This document shows positions 43,083 through 50,795 of a DNA stretch of 64,000 nt, piece after piece. Each line of letters begins with the position of its first letter. Position 1 is the first letter of the stretch. This DNA is from Nocardioides sp. QY071 (GTDB lineage Bacteria; Actinomycetota; Actinomycetes; Propionibacteriales; Nocardioidaceae): the NCBI RefSeq assembly GCF_029961765.1, contig NZ_CP124682.1, positions 46,681 through 110,680 on the forward strand, given 5' to 3'. The translations under genes were made by a program, and so were the position numbers. The notes under the pieces are model-generated. The model searched no databases, was not told the origin of the DNA, and saw only the letters and a list, made by a program, of their open reading frames with translations.

Positions 43083-43472
43083 ATGAGTCAGCAGACGATC
43101 AAGCAGCAGGCGCGGCGTACGGCGCGGGAGATGGCCGAGAAGCGGCGCAAGGAGCGTGAGGCGCGAGAGCGCCGGGTGATCGACCTGGCCGAGCAGGTCA
43201 TGGTCGCCATCGGTGAGCGCGACGCGGCTGTGGCCGAGACCGAGAAGCGCGCTGGTGAGGCGCTGCGGGAGTTGACCGAGCGCGAGGGCCTGTCCCTGAG
43301 TGAGGCCGTCGAGTGGTGCGGGGAGACCGTGAGCGTCCGGGAGGCCACGCGGCTGCGGCGGCTCGCCAGTGAGCCCCAGGCCGAGGACGGCGGCGGCGAG
43401 CAGGGCGGCGACGGCACGACCGCGCTGGCGGCTGCCGAGAGCGGGGGAGCGGGTGCCGGTTCGGCGGCTTGA
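43083..43472 (+). CDS. Basic coiled-coil protein divergent from the relaxase
   Basis: The 129-residue protein starts with a strongly basic helix (about 5-32, TIKQQARRTAREMAEKRRKE), then a heptad-patterned segment (33-75) and an acidic Gly/Ala tail. I chose ATG 43083 with GAGTGAGGA upstream; an earlier GTG lies in the bipartite motif. Placed opposite the relaxase across the presumed oriT, it is a plausible relaxosome accessory (DNA-binding) factor. No family was recognised. Confidence 0.55.
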   Translation: MSQQTIKQQARRTAREMAEKRRKEREARERRVIDLAEQVMVAIGERDAAVAETEKRAGEALRELTEREGLSLSEAVEWCGETVSVREATRLRRLASEPQAEDGGGEQGGDGTTALAAAESGGAGAGSAA

Positions 43473-43980
43473 TGACGCCGGCCTCGCGGCGGTCGCGGCA
43501 GCGATCGCCGATCCGGCGGTGCTCACCCGGTACCGGGCGAAGGTCGCCACGGTGCCGGGCAGTGAGTGCCTGTGGTGGACCGGCGCGGTGGCCGGTCGGT
43601 CCGAGCGGGAGCGCACGGACGGCGGCGGTCATGGCCGGTTCTGGTATGCGCCGGGGCGGGTGATCATCGCCCACCGATTCGCGTACGCGGTCATGCACGG
43701 CGTTGACGCGCTCGCGGAGGCGCGGCTGCTCGGGCACCGCTGTCACAACCCGCTGTGCCAGCGGATCGCACCCGATCACGTCGTGGTGTCGAGCGCGGCG
43801 CAGAACCGGCGCGAGTGGTCGGTGCAGCGACGGCTGCCTTACAGCCCGTTGGCCGACCCGCGCGGGCCGCGTCGGCGGGCGCGGGAACTGCGCGATCTGG
43901 CGCGTGAGGACCCGCAGCTCGTGGCCGATGACCTCGCGCGGCTCCAGGAGCTGCTGGGCGAGCAACTGACCCTTTGGTGA
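43453..43980 (+). CDS. HNH-type endonuclease-like protein
   Basis: The 175-residue protein has an HNH/homing-type core: CLWWTGAV, GHGRFWYAPGRVIIAHRFAY and HRCHNPLCQRIAPDHVVVSS followed by AQNRREW. These match the W-x-G ... AHR-x-x-Y ... CHNPxC ... H pattern of phage and plasmid HNH nucleases. I chose GTG 43453 with GGGGGAG upstream; it overlaps the preceding gene by 20 bases. A strong terminator follows. Its role next to the transfer origin is unknown. Confidence 0.7.
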   Translation: MPVRRLDDAGLAAVAAAIADPAVLTRYRAKVATVPGSECLWWTGAVAGRSERERTDGGGHGRFWYAPGRVIIAHRFAYAVMHGVDALAEARLLGHRCHNPLCQRIAPDHVVVSSAAQNRREWSVQRRLPYSPLADPRGPRRRARELRDLAREDPQLVADDLARLQELLGEQLTLW

Positions 43981-43994
43981 CCAGCCGGACGCAG

Positions 43995-44030
43995 AAGGCC
44001 GCCCGCACCGTCGATGGTGCGGGCGGCCTT
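43995..44030. terminator. Strong bidirectional terminator hairpin
   Basis: A perfect 15-bp stem AAGGCCGCCCGCACC with loop GTCGAT separates the convergent HNH gene and the gene at 44042. The A-rich and T-rich stem ends fit a terminator used from both sides. Confidence 0.85.
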
Positions 44031-44041
44031 GCGGTTGTTGC

Positions 44042-44413
44042 TCAGGCTGGCTCGCCGTCGAGGAGCCGACCGAGCGTCTCCCACAGGTCGAGGTAGCCGT
44101 CCGCGTCCTCGGGCGACTGCTCGCCCCACTTGGCGTGAAGAGCGCGGATGCGGTCGAGACGGTCGAGGCGGTCGGGCAGCGCAGTGCGGGCGGCGGCCAT
44201 GAACTCCACGTCGGGCGCGTGCTCGGGAACGTCGCCCCCGCGCGGGTACTTCTTGATCCCGAGCCGCTGCCAGTGAGCACCGGCGTAGGCGACGAGGATG
44301 TTGTCCGGGATCAGGGCGTCGGCGGCGGTGGCGCGGATCTTGTCGCCGTGAGGTGTCCACGGGCCTGGGGTGGCGCGGGCCTCAAGGGCGCGGAGCGTGG
44401 CGTCGTCGCTCAT
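44042..44413 (-). CDS. Small plasmid/phage-type protein, 123 aa
   Basis: The protein reads ATLRALEARATPGPWTPHGD...HAPDVEFMAAARTALPDRLDRL, the pattern of short phage and plasmid proteins related to Ead/Ea22 and similar families (LEARATPGPW ... D.EFIAAAR...P.L). Their function is unknown. It is the last gene of a four-gene leftward operon; its start overlaps the previous stop. Confidence 0.7.
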   Translation of the reverse strand: MSDDATLRALEARATPGPWTPHGDKIRATAADALIPDNILVAYAGAHWQRLGIKKYPRGGDVPEHAPDVEFMAAARTALPDRLDRLDRIRALHAKWGEQSPEDADGYLDLWETLGRLLDGEPA

Positions 44414-44655
44414 GCTGGCTGGTCCTCCCGGTCGGTCGAGCGGTCGAGCCTTGTGGACGCGGCCGCGACGACGACGCTGATGCGGGCAGCCAGCGCCCGC
44501 AACTCCGCAGGCGTGCCCTGGATCGCCACCACGTCGTCACCGGCGAGCGTCAGGACCGGCTGGCGGTGCTCACCGGCTCCCACCCAGTCCTCGCCGGGAG
44601 TGAAGACCTGGAGGCTGGTCTCGCGGGCGGCCAGCCATTCGATGTGCGCGCTCAC
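44410..44655 (-). CDS. Small hypothetical protein, 81 aa
   Basis: MSAHIEWLAARETSLQVF... has a short beta-rich start and a helical end. GTG start overlaps the upstream stop (GTGA) and the stop overlaps the next start (ATGA). No family was recognised; the tight coupling is the main support. Confidence 0.6.
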   Translation of the reverse strand: MSAHIEWLAARETSLQVFTPGEDWVGAGEHRQPVLTLAGDDVVAIQGTPAELRALAARISVVVAAASTRLDRSTDREDQPA

Positions 44656-44957
44656 GGGGTCACCTCGGCGGGTGCGGTGCCGATGAGGCGGCGGAACGCC
44701 TGCACGTCGGCCTCGAGGGAGAACAGGCGGCGCCGGTGCTGGTCGTTCTCGGCGCCGACCTCGGTCAGGACTTCGGCGAGGCCGACGAGGAACGCCACGA
44801 CGGCCTCGGCGGTGACCGTCTCGCCCATCGCGGTCCACGGCTTCGGGCCGCGGCTGCTGGCGGCGTACGGCATCTTCATCATGGCGGCGAGGATGCGGCG
44901 CTGGTCGCGCTCGCTGATCACGGTGCCGGTCGGGTCCGGCTGGGTCTGCTCGGTCAT
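44652..44957 (-). CDS. Small hypothetical protein, 101 aa
   Basis: MTEQTQPDPTGTVISERDQR... contains a helical end with GLAEVLTEVGAENDQHRRRL, probably a coiled coil. The ATG at 44957 shares a base with the preceding stop (TGATG). No family was recognised. Confidence 0.6.
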   Translation of the reverse strand: MTEQTQPDPTGTVISERDQRRILAAMMKMPYAASSRGPKPWTAMGETVTAEAVVAFLVGLAEVLTEVGAENDQHRRRLFSLEADVQAFRRLIGTAPAEVTP

Positions 44958-45418
44958 CACTGCTCCTGTTCGGTGGTGCGGGTGGCGTACTCGGCGTGCA
45001 GGGCGTCCAGCGCCGTGGCGACGCTGGACAGGGCCACGTCCAGGTGGGCGCGGGCGGTCTCGGGGGTCCACCGGCGCACGTCGCGCAGCCGGTGCTCGAT
45101 GACGATCAGGTCGCAGGCCGTCTCGCTGAGGGTGTGCCGGTCCTTGGCCGCGCTGGCGGTGATGTCGGCGGCGGTGCCAGTCGGGGTGGTGTCTCGCTTC
45201 GCGATGGTGACGAACTGGTTGAGCGGCAGGGTGCGGGGGCCGAGGACCGGGGCTGCGATGTGGACTTCGCGTCCGGCGCGGCCGGGCTCATCCACCCTCA
45301 CGGTGGTGATGGGGAATGCGATGCCGGTGTCGGGGTCGACCAGGGTGTCGGTGGGGCGGAGATCCCAGGCGCGGACCTGCTCGGTGGCGAGGTCGGCGTG
45401 AGTGGTGGTGTCGGTCAT
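44957..45418 (-). CDS. Hypothetical protein heading the small-gene operon, 153 aa
   Basis: The protein has a small beta-rich region (WDLRPTDTLVDPDTGIAFPI...VHIAAPVLGPRTLPLNQFV) and a helical C-terminus. AAGGAGG lies six bases upstream of the ATG, the best ribosome site in this operon. Function unknown. A terminator (45438-45477) separates it from the DUF932 gene. Confidence 0.65.
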   Translation of the reverse strand: MTDTTTHADLATEQVRAWDLRPTDTLVDPDTGIAFPITTVRVDEPGRAGREVHIAAPVLGPRTLPLNQFVTIAKRDTTPTGTAADITASAAKDRHTLSETACDLIVIEHRLRDVRRWTPETARAHLDVALSSVATALDALHAEYATRTTEQEQ

Positions 45419-45437
45419 GGCTCCTCCTTCGGTTGGG

Positions 45438-45477
45438 CCGGTGGCGGGCCGGACTCGGGGTCTCAGCCCGCCACCGG
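45438..45477. terminator. Terminator hairpin after DUF932 gene
   Basis: A 12-bp perfect stem CCGGTGGCGGGC / GCCCGCCACCGG with a 16-nt loop lies between the DUF932 gene and the next leftward operon. Confidence 0.7.
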
Positions 45478-45494
45478 AGGAACTGGCGTGACGG

Positions 45495-46499
45495 TCAGGC
45501 CGGGGCGAGCGCGGTCCAGGCGCGGCGCTTGATCCGGTCGGGGTCGTCGCTGGTGAGCACCCGCGCGGCCCGGGCGGTCTGCTCGTCGCCCTTCGTGCGG
45601 ACCGGGGCGTAGTGGTCGACGTACTCGGCCACGGCCTGGTAGCCGGCCCACGCGGTGTCGCGGATGCCGGCCTGCGTCTCGGCGTCGGCGAAGAGCCAGT
45701 GCAGCCGGGAGCGGCGACGGCGCTCGGTCTCGCGGACTCGCTTGGTCGCGTTGGCCTCGGCCTTGCCGAACGTGGCGTCGATCAGGGCGTCGAACGCGGC
45801 GTCGGTCATGGTCTGCTGGATCAGCCGCTCGGCCTCGACCTGGAACGCGTCGACGTAGGTGAAGGTCAGCCCGAGCGCGTCGCGGGCGGCCTGTACGGCG
45901 GCCTTGGCGTTGCGGGTGTGCCGGATCGAGAACGACGACTCGTGGTTGCGCAGGGCCGCGCTCTGGGTGTTCGCGCACACGACGCGGACCGGGGTCACGA
46001 GGATGCGGAACGCGCTGGACCCGTCGTGGCTGTTGAGGGCGGCGATGTTCAGGTCTACGCGGTCGGTGCCGCCGACGGTGAGCGAGTTCGGCAGCTGCAT
46101 CGTGATGAACACCTGCCGACCGCCGCGCAGCGACCCGGCGGTGTCGAAGATCGCGCCCGACTCGTCGGCCAGCAGATTCAGGAACTCGGCGTGGTCCTCG
46201 TTCTGCAGCGGGGTGTAGCCGCCGCCTACGACGCCGAGCGCCTCGGGTTCGCCGGTGAACGGGTTGGTGCGCACCGTGGCGAAGCCGGGGACCTCGATCG
46301 CGGTGACGCCGCCCTCGCTGACCTCGGCGGTGGTGAGCGGCAACTTGCGGACGTCCCAGCCGCCCAGGTGGCCGAGCGTCATGGCCTCCTCGGCGGTGAA
46401 TGCGCGGTCGCGGACGGTGGTGCCCAGGCGGTGCCAGGCGTCCTTGCGGGCGAAGACGGCTGCGGCCTGCGAGCCGTGGGTCTCGATCTCGTGTGACAT
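45495..46499 (-). CDS. DUF932 / TIGR03299 phage-plasmid protein
   Basis: The 334-residue protein opens MSHEIETHGSQAAAVFARKDAWHRLG and contains the DUF932 marks: NPFTGEPEALGVVGGGYTPLQNEDHAEFLN and TPVRVVCANTQSAAL. Proteins of this family are common on plasmids and phages of actinobacteria; their function is not settled. GGGAGGA precedes the ATG. The upstream region holds an AT-rich promoter-like segment (TAGAAT) and a GAACTCAGTTC palindrome. Confidence 0.9.
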   Translation of the reverse strand: MSHEIETHGSQAAAVFARKDAWHRLGTTVRDRAFTAEEAMTLGHLGGWDVRKLPLTTAEVSEGGVTAIEVPGFATVRTNPFTGEPEALGVVGGGYTPLQNEDHAEFLNLLADESGAIFDTAGSLRGGRQVFITMQLPNSLTVGGTDRVDLNIAALNSHDGSSAFRILVTPVRVVCANTQSAALRNHESSFSIRHTRNAKAAVQAARDALGLTFTYVDAFQVEAERLIQQTMTDAAFDALIDATFGKAEANATKRVRETERRRRSRLHWLFADAETQAGIRDTAWAGYQAVAEYVDHYAPVRTKGDEQTARAARVLTSDDPDRIKRRAWTALAPA

Positions 46500-46560
46500 G
46501 TCGGGGTCCTCCCGGGTAGCGGATCAAACGAACTGAGTTCATTCTATGGTTTCTATTCCA

Positions 46561-46596
46561 CTGAGGGCGGTTCTCCACAGGAAGAATCGCCCTCAG
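46561..46596. terminator. Terminator hairpin after the ParB-like gene
   Basis: CTGAGGGCG (46561-46569) pairs with CGCCCTCAG (46588-46596) across an 18-nt loop, 20 bases past the ParB-like stop. Confidence 0.6.
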
Positions 46597-46615
46597 GTGG
46601 GGGAGTGGAGGCCGG

Positions 46616-48202
46616 TCAGGCGGCGCTGTCGCTCGCCTCGGCGTCGCTGGCCTCGTCCTCCGGCTCGTCGCTGCCGGTGCTCGTCTGCGGCTGCTCGCCG
46701 AGCAGGATCCGCTCGACCGCGCTGGGCTGGTAGCCCCACTCCACGAGCGCGCCGAGCACGCGGGCGTCCCACGCGGTCGGGTTGCGCCACGAGTGCTTGC
46801 CGGTCGTGGCCTCCCACGCGGCGATGACGGCCGCGAGCGTGGTCATGGTCGCGGCCTTCGGCGTGCTCGCCTTGGTGGCGATCTTGTGGCACTCGTCGTG
46901 CCCCGCGCCGTAGTAGCCGGTCGGACGGTCGACGCCCAGCAGCGTGAACAGCATCGGGTGCCGGTGGTCCATGGCCTTGCTCAGCGAGTGGTGGCCGGTG
47001 ACGACGGCCTCGCAGATCAGGGCCTCGGCACCCTTCGGGGCGGTCTTGCGGGCGACGAACGTGGCCAGCCACTCGCGGCGCACCGTCTCCGCGCTCGCCC
47101 AGGCCTTGTTGTTGGCGATCACGCGGCGGCGCTCCTCGCGGCGGGCCTCGGCCTGCTCCTCGCTCTCGCCCTCGTCGCTGCTGTCGGCGCTGGTGCTGCC
47201 GGAGACGCCGCGACGGCGCAGGCCGGAGGCGGCGAGGTCGGTCACGACCCAGACCGGCACGTACTGCTGGTAGGGCTCGGCGGGCTCGTAGTCCTCGTTC
47301 TCCGACTCGTCGCCGTCCTCGCTCTCCTCGTCGTACTCGTCCTCGGGGTAGACCCACTCCTTGACAACGTGGACGCGAGCGCCGGGGACGTTGGGCCACT
47401 CCTCCTCGGGCAGCGGCTCGCCGTCCTCGGTGACGAGCCGCTCGATGCGCAGCACCTCGTCGGCCTGCTCGACCTCCTCGGCGGTCAGCACCGGCAGGCC
47501 CTCGGCGCGCAGCCGCTCGACCTCGGCGGCGTCGGCCTCGCGCTCTGCGGCCTCGTCGCGCAGCCGCTGGGCCTCGTGGGCGAGCGAGCGCCGCCACCGC
47601 TTGGCGTTCTCCAGTCGCTCGACGGCCTCGGGGTCGTGCTCGAACTCGGCGAAGATCGCGGCCTCCTCCAAGGTCAGGTCGCCGGAGTCGAGGCGGTTGC
47701 GGCTCTGGTCGGCCTTGGTGACCGCCAGGGCGGCGTTCACGGTCGGGCGGTCGATGCTGGTGCGCTTGGCGATCTGCGCGGCGCTCACGCCGAGCAGGGC
47801 CAGCTGCTCCACGCCTGCGACGATCTCGGCCTCGCGCATCCCGGCGCGGTGGATGTTCTCGACCATCTGGTCACCGATCCGGTCGGCGTCGGCGGGCTGG
47901 GGCACGACGCGGGCCGGGATCAGCCCGGTCGGGGTGCCGACCTCGGCGGCGGTCACGGTGCGGCGCTGGCCGCGCAGCAGGACGTACTGGCCGTCCTCGT
48001 TGCGGTAGACCGTGACGGCCTCCAGCACGCCGCGCTCCTTGATCGACTTGCGGAACTCCTTGTGGTCGGCGCGCAGGTCGGTCCGGACGTTGGTGCCGAT
48101 GATGATGTCGGCGGGGTCGAGGTACAGGAACTCCTCGGCCTGGACGGCCTCGGTGGCCTCGTCGGCGGCGGTGTCGGCGGGGGTCTGGATGGTGTCGGTC
48201 AT
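46616..48202 (-). CDS. ParB/RepB-type protein, 528 aa
   Basis: The N-terminal ParB-type domain (about 25-115: LDPADIIIGTNVRTD, VTVYRNEDGQYVLLRGQRRTVTA) is followed by a KorB-like helix-turn-helix region (VSAAQIAKRTSIDRPTVNAAL). An acidic central stretch (EDEYDEESEDGDESENEDYE) and a Mrr-unlike C-terminus complete it. No ParA partner is adjacent, so this is more likely a plasmid regulator or ParB-domain nuclease/CTPase than a classical partition protein. I chose ATG 48202 with GGAGG upstream over 48217. Confidence 0.8.
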   Translation of the reverse strand: MTDTIQTPADTAADEATEAVQAEEFLYLDPADIIIGTNVRTDLRADHKEFRKSIKERGVLEAVTVYRNEDGQYVLLRGQRRTVTAAEVGTPTGLIPARVVPQPADADRIGDQMVENIHRAGMREAEIVAGVEQLALLGVSAAQIAKRTSIDRPTVNAALAVTKADQSRNRLDSGDLTLEEAAIFAEFEHDPEAVERLENAKRWRRSLAHEAQRLRDEAAEREADAAEVERLRAEGLPVLTAEEVEQADEVLRIERLVTEDGEPLPEEEWPNVPGARVHVVKEWVYPEDEYDEESEDGDESENEDYEPAEPYQQYVPVWVVTDLAASGLRRRGVSGSTSADSSDEGESEEQAEARREERRRVIANNKAWASAETVRREWLATFVARKTAPKGAEALICEAVVTGHHSLSKAMDHRHPMLFTLLGVDRPTGYYGAGHDECHKIATKASTPKAATMTTLAAVIAAWEATTGKHSWRNPTAWDARVLGALVEWGYQPSAVERILLGEQPQTSTGSDEPEDEASDAEASDSAA

Positions 48203-48514
48203 GCTGCTGTCCTCCATGAGTAGAATAGAAAGAACTGACAGGACTCAGTCTCCCAATGGGGGCCGACGCCTACCGGGCCACAGGGCGCACCTGTGGAAAG
48301 GTGGGCACCCGGTGAGGGTGGGGATAACCCCGGCCTCGGCGGGCGCGGACTCCGCTGCGGTGGCGCGGCGCAGCTGCACCTGGTAGCTGGCTGGAACGGA
48401 AGGAAATCAGGCGAGGGTGGGAACGGCTGCGCAGGGCCCCGACCGGGAATGCAGCGGCGTTGGTGTTAGCCGCTGCAGCTCGGCGCCGGCGGCCGAGGCC
48501 AGGGGAGTGATCCG
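48203..48514. other. Divergent control region between ParB-like gene and 48515
   Basis: The left part is the ParB-like promoter: on the minus strand GACTGA, 17 bp, TATTCT, with the inverted repeat ACTGA/TCAGT around it. GAATAGAAAGAAC at 48223-48235 recurs near the relaxase. Further right are two hairpins, CCACAGG/CCTGTGG (48278-48296) and TGCAGCGGC/GCCGCTGCA (48450-48477). The bipartite motif is absent. Confidence 0.5.
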
Positions 48515-48970
48515 GTGACGAGCCAGACCACGATCCCGGTCGGGATCTACTGGAAGCCCGGCGTGTGGGACCTCGCCCGATCGGCCTACATCGCCGACCT
48601 GGACACCGACGCCGACTCGCCCGGCTCGTTCGTCGGGTGGCTCGCCCAGGCGCTCGAGGTGCACGCCAAGCGCTCACCGCAGAAGCGGGCCGAGGTCGCG
48701 GCCGCCGGCGAGAACCATCCCGCCCTGGTCAGCGTGACCCGCAAGAGCTTCAACAAGAAGCACGACCTGCCGGCCTCGACCATCGAGGCGGTCGAAGACG
48801 CACTCGTGGCCGATCGCCAGGAGCTCGGCCGGATGCTCGCCCGCTCCGCGTTCGCCCAGGAGGCAGTCATCGCCGCGGCCGAGGAGGCCCGCCGGCGGCT
48901 GGGCCGAGACCTGCCCCCGCCACCGCAGAAGCTCAGCAACCGCCCGCCGCGGCGCCGGCCAGCGCGGTAG
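48515..48970 (+). CDS. Hypothetical plasmid protein, 151 aa
   Basis: The protein begins VGIYWKPGVWDLARSAYIADLDTDADS, continues with helices (FVGWLAQALEVHAKRSPQKRA, TIEAVEDALVADRQELGRML) and ends in a Pro/Arg tail. The layout (ArdK/centromere-type small protein with N-terminal strand and helical body) hints at DNA binding but no family was recognised. GTG start with GGGGAG upstream. A terminator follows. Confidence 0.6.
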   Translation: MTSQTTIPVGIYWKPGVWDLARSAYIADLDTDADSPGSFVGWLAQALEVHAKRSPQKRAEVAAAGENHPALVSVTRKSFNKKHDLPASTIEAVEDALVADRQELGRMLARSAFAQEAVIAAAEEARRRLGRDLPPPPQKLSNRPPRRRPAR

Positions 48971-49020
48971 GCCAGCTGCCCGCCCGCTTTGTGTCGGTGG
49001 CTGCGTCGAGCGTCCTTCCC

Positions 49021-49059
49021 AGCGCCCCGACCTGGTACCCGAGAGCCGGTCGGGGCGCT
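49021..49059. terminator. Terminator hairpin after 48970
   Basis: A perfect 12-bp stem AGCGCCCCGACC / GGTCGGGGCGCT with a 15-nt loop is followed by TTCTGTG. Confidence 0.75.
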
Positions 49060-49118
49060 TCTGTGCGCTGTGGGGATGCCCGGCTGCACGCGAGCTCGAG
49101 CAACTAGTTCGGCGGATG

Positions 49119-49153
49119 TGATCGCTGCCGGACCCCGACGGGACCTAGGTGAC
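49119..49153 (+). promoter_or_regulatory. Bipartite motif copy 5 (ssb operon)
   Basis: TGATCGC (49119-49125), 20 nt, TAGGTGAC (49146-49153). It lies between a terminator and the ssb gene, so it can only serve the downstream operon. Confidence 0.8.
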
Positions 49154-49192
49154 TGCGGGACTCAACGTCCTCGCCTCACCTAGGAGGAAGTC

Positions 49193-49582
49193 ATGTCGAC
49201 CACCGTCACCTTCGCCGGCAACCTGGCCGAGGCGCCAGAGCTGCTCTACACCCGCGAGAACAAGCCGTTCGTCAGCTGCCGGGTCCTGGTCAACCGCCGG
49301 ACCCAGAACGACCAGGGGGAGTGGGTCAACGACGAGCCCACCGCCCACAACGTCAAGATCTTCGGCTCGGCCGCCACCCACGTGCACGACAGCTGCGGAT
49401 CCGGCGACCCGATCTTCGTCCACGGCCTCGAGCGCACCGAGGCCTGGGCTGACAAGGAGACCGGCGAGAAGCGCACCAAGGACGTCGTGGTCGTCGACAA
49501 CCGCTTCGGCGAGGTCGGCCTGTCGCTCAAGTACGTCTCCGCGCGCATCGAGCGCGCCCCCCACACGGCCCAGGCCAGCTGA
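49193..49582 (+). CDS. ssb: Single-stranded DNA-binding protein
   Basis: The 129-residue OB-fold protein reads TTVTFAGNLAEAPELLYTRENKPFVSCRVLVNRR (residues 3-36 by their ends), then HNVKIFGSAATHVHDSCGSGDPIFVHG, the typical SSB strand order. It lacks the acidic C-terminal tip of chromosomal SSBs, as many plasmid SSBs do. AGGAGGAAG lies upstream. It would coat transferred or replicating single strands and heads an operon with DUF4192, a small protein and DprA. Confidence 0.88.
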   Translation: MSTTVTFAGNLAEAPELLYTRENKPFVSCRVLVNRRTQNDQGEWVNDEPTAHNVKIFGSAATHVHDSCGSGDPIFVHGLERTEAWADKETGEKRTKDVVVVDNRFGEVGLSLKYVSARIERAPHTAQAS

Positions 49583-49596
49583 GGAGGTTCGCTCCG

Positions 49597-50625
49597 ATGG
49601 ATCTCGTCGTACAGTCCCCGGACGAGCTGCTGGCGGCGGTGCCGCACGTCCTCGGCTTCAAGCCGGAGGAGTCGATCGTGCTCGTGCCCTTCCGGCCCGG
49701 GCTGCCCATCACTCGCGTCGACCTGCCGAAGACGGCCGCCGACCGTGAGGAAGTGTGGGACGCCCTCAGCGGCCCGTACGGCCGCCACGCCCGCCCCGGA
49801 GCCCGGCTGGCGATCCTCTGCTTCACCGAGGACCGGCGCAGCGCCGAGCTGGCCAGCCAGCATCTGTCCAACCGCCTCGAGACCGTGGGCATCACCACCC
49901 ACATCCGGCTGTGGGCCGACGGCGAGCGGTGGCGTGAGTTCAACACCGGCCAGACCGGGCTGCAGACCCAGGCGACCGCCGAGCGGATCGCGGCCGCCAC
50001 CGTCCTGACCGGCGCCGCCCAGCCGGCGGCCAGTCGAGCCTCGCTGGCCGCCTCCATGGTCGGTGACCGGGAGCCGATCGCCCAACTGCTCCCCGCGGCC
50101 CGGGCCGCGGCCGCGGACAGCACTCCCGCCCTCGAGCGGGACTGGGCACTGGACCGGCTCGAGCAGTTCCACGCCGACGGCAACCGGCTCTCCGACGTCG
50201 ACGGCGCCCGGATGCTGGTGGCCCTGGAGACGATCAGCACGCGCGACGCGCTCTGGGAGGACATGAGCCGCGAGAACCGCACCTCTCATATGGCCCTGTG
50301 GAACGACCTCACCCGCCGCGCTCCTGACGAGGTCCGCGCAGCTCCGGCCTCCATGCTCGGCTTCGCCAGCTGGCTGCACGGTGACGGAGCAAAGGCCTGG
50401 TGCGCCCTCGACCAGGTGCCCGCCGACCGGCCCTACTCCATGGCCGCCATCGTCGCCTCGGCGCTGCAGAACGGAATCCATCCCCGCGAGTGGGAGCGGT
50501 ACCAGACCGAGATGCGTGGCCTCGCCGCCGAGCTGGACGAGTCCTTCGTTCCGAAGCCACCCGGCCAGCAGCGCGTCATCCCGGGCGCGCAGCCCATCAC
50601 CGACCGTCCGGCCCCGGGCCGCTGA
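49597..50625 (+). CDS. DUF4192 protein
   Basis: The 342-residue protein begins MDLVVQSPDELLAAVPHVLGFKPEESIVLVPF, the clear DUF4192 opening. It continues with a helical C-terminal half (GFASWLHGDGAKAWCALDQVPADRPYSMAAIV). The family is actinobacterial and of unknown function. GAGGAGG precedes the ATG and the gene is 14 nt after ssb, so it belongs to the same operon. Confidence 0.9.
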   Translation: MDLVVQSPDELLAAVPHVLGFKPEESIVLVPFRPGLPITRVDLPKTAADREEVWDALSGPYGRHARPGARLAILCFTEDRRSAELASQHLSNRLETVGITTHIRLWADGERWREFNTGQTGLQTQATAERIAAATVLTGAAQPAASRASLAASMVGDREPIAQLLPAARAAAADSTPALERDWALDRLEQFHADGNRLSDVDGARMLVALETISTRDALWEDMSRENRTSHMALWNDLTRRAPDEVRAAPASMLGFASWLHGDGAKAWCALDQVPADRPYSMAAIVASALQNGIHPREWERYQTEMRGLAAELDESFVPKPPGQQRVIPGAQPITDRPAPGR

Positions 50626-50639
50626 GGAGGACCACCGCG

Positions 50640-50795
50640 ATGAACCACGACGACGACACCACGGTGCAGCACAGCACCACCGAGCGTCAGCTGCGGCGCC
50701 TGGTCGTACCCGAGCCCGCGGCCTACGCGGCCGACAAGCGCCTCGACGTCATCCACGAACCCGACCTCGACCTGCTGTGGGGAGGCCCGGAATGA
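50640..50795 (+). CDS. Small acidic protein, 51 aa
   Basis: MNHDDDTTVQHSTTERQLRR... is short but has a strong ribosome site (GAGGAGG) and its stop overlaps the dprA start (ATGA). Function unknown. Confidence 0.6.
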   Translation: MNHDDDTTVQHSTTERQLRRLVVPEPAAYAADKRLDVIHEPDLDLLWGGPE

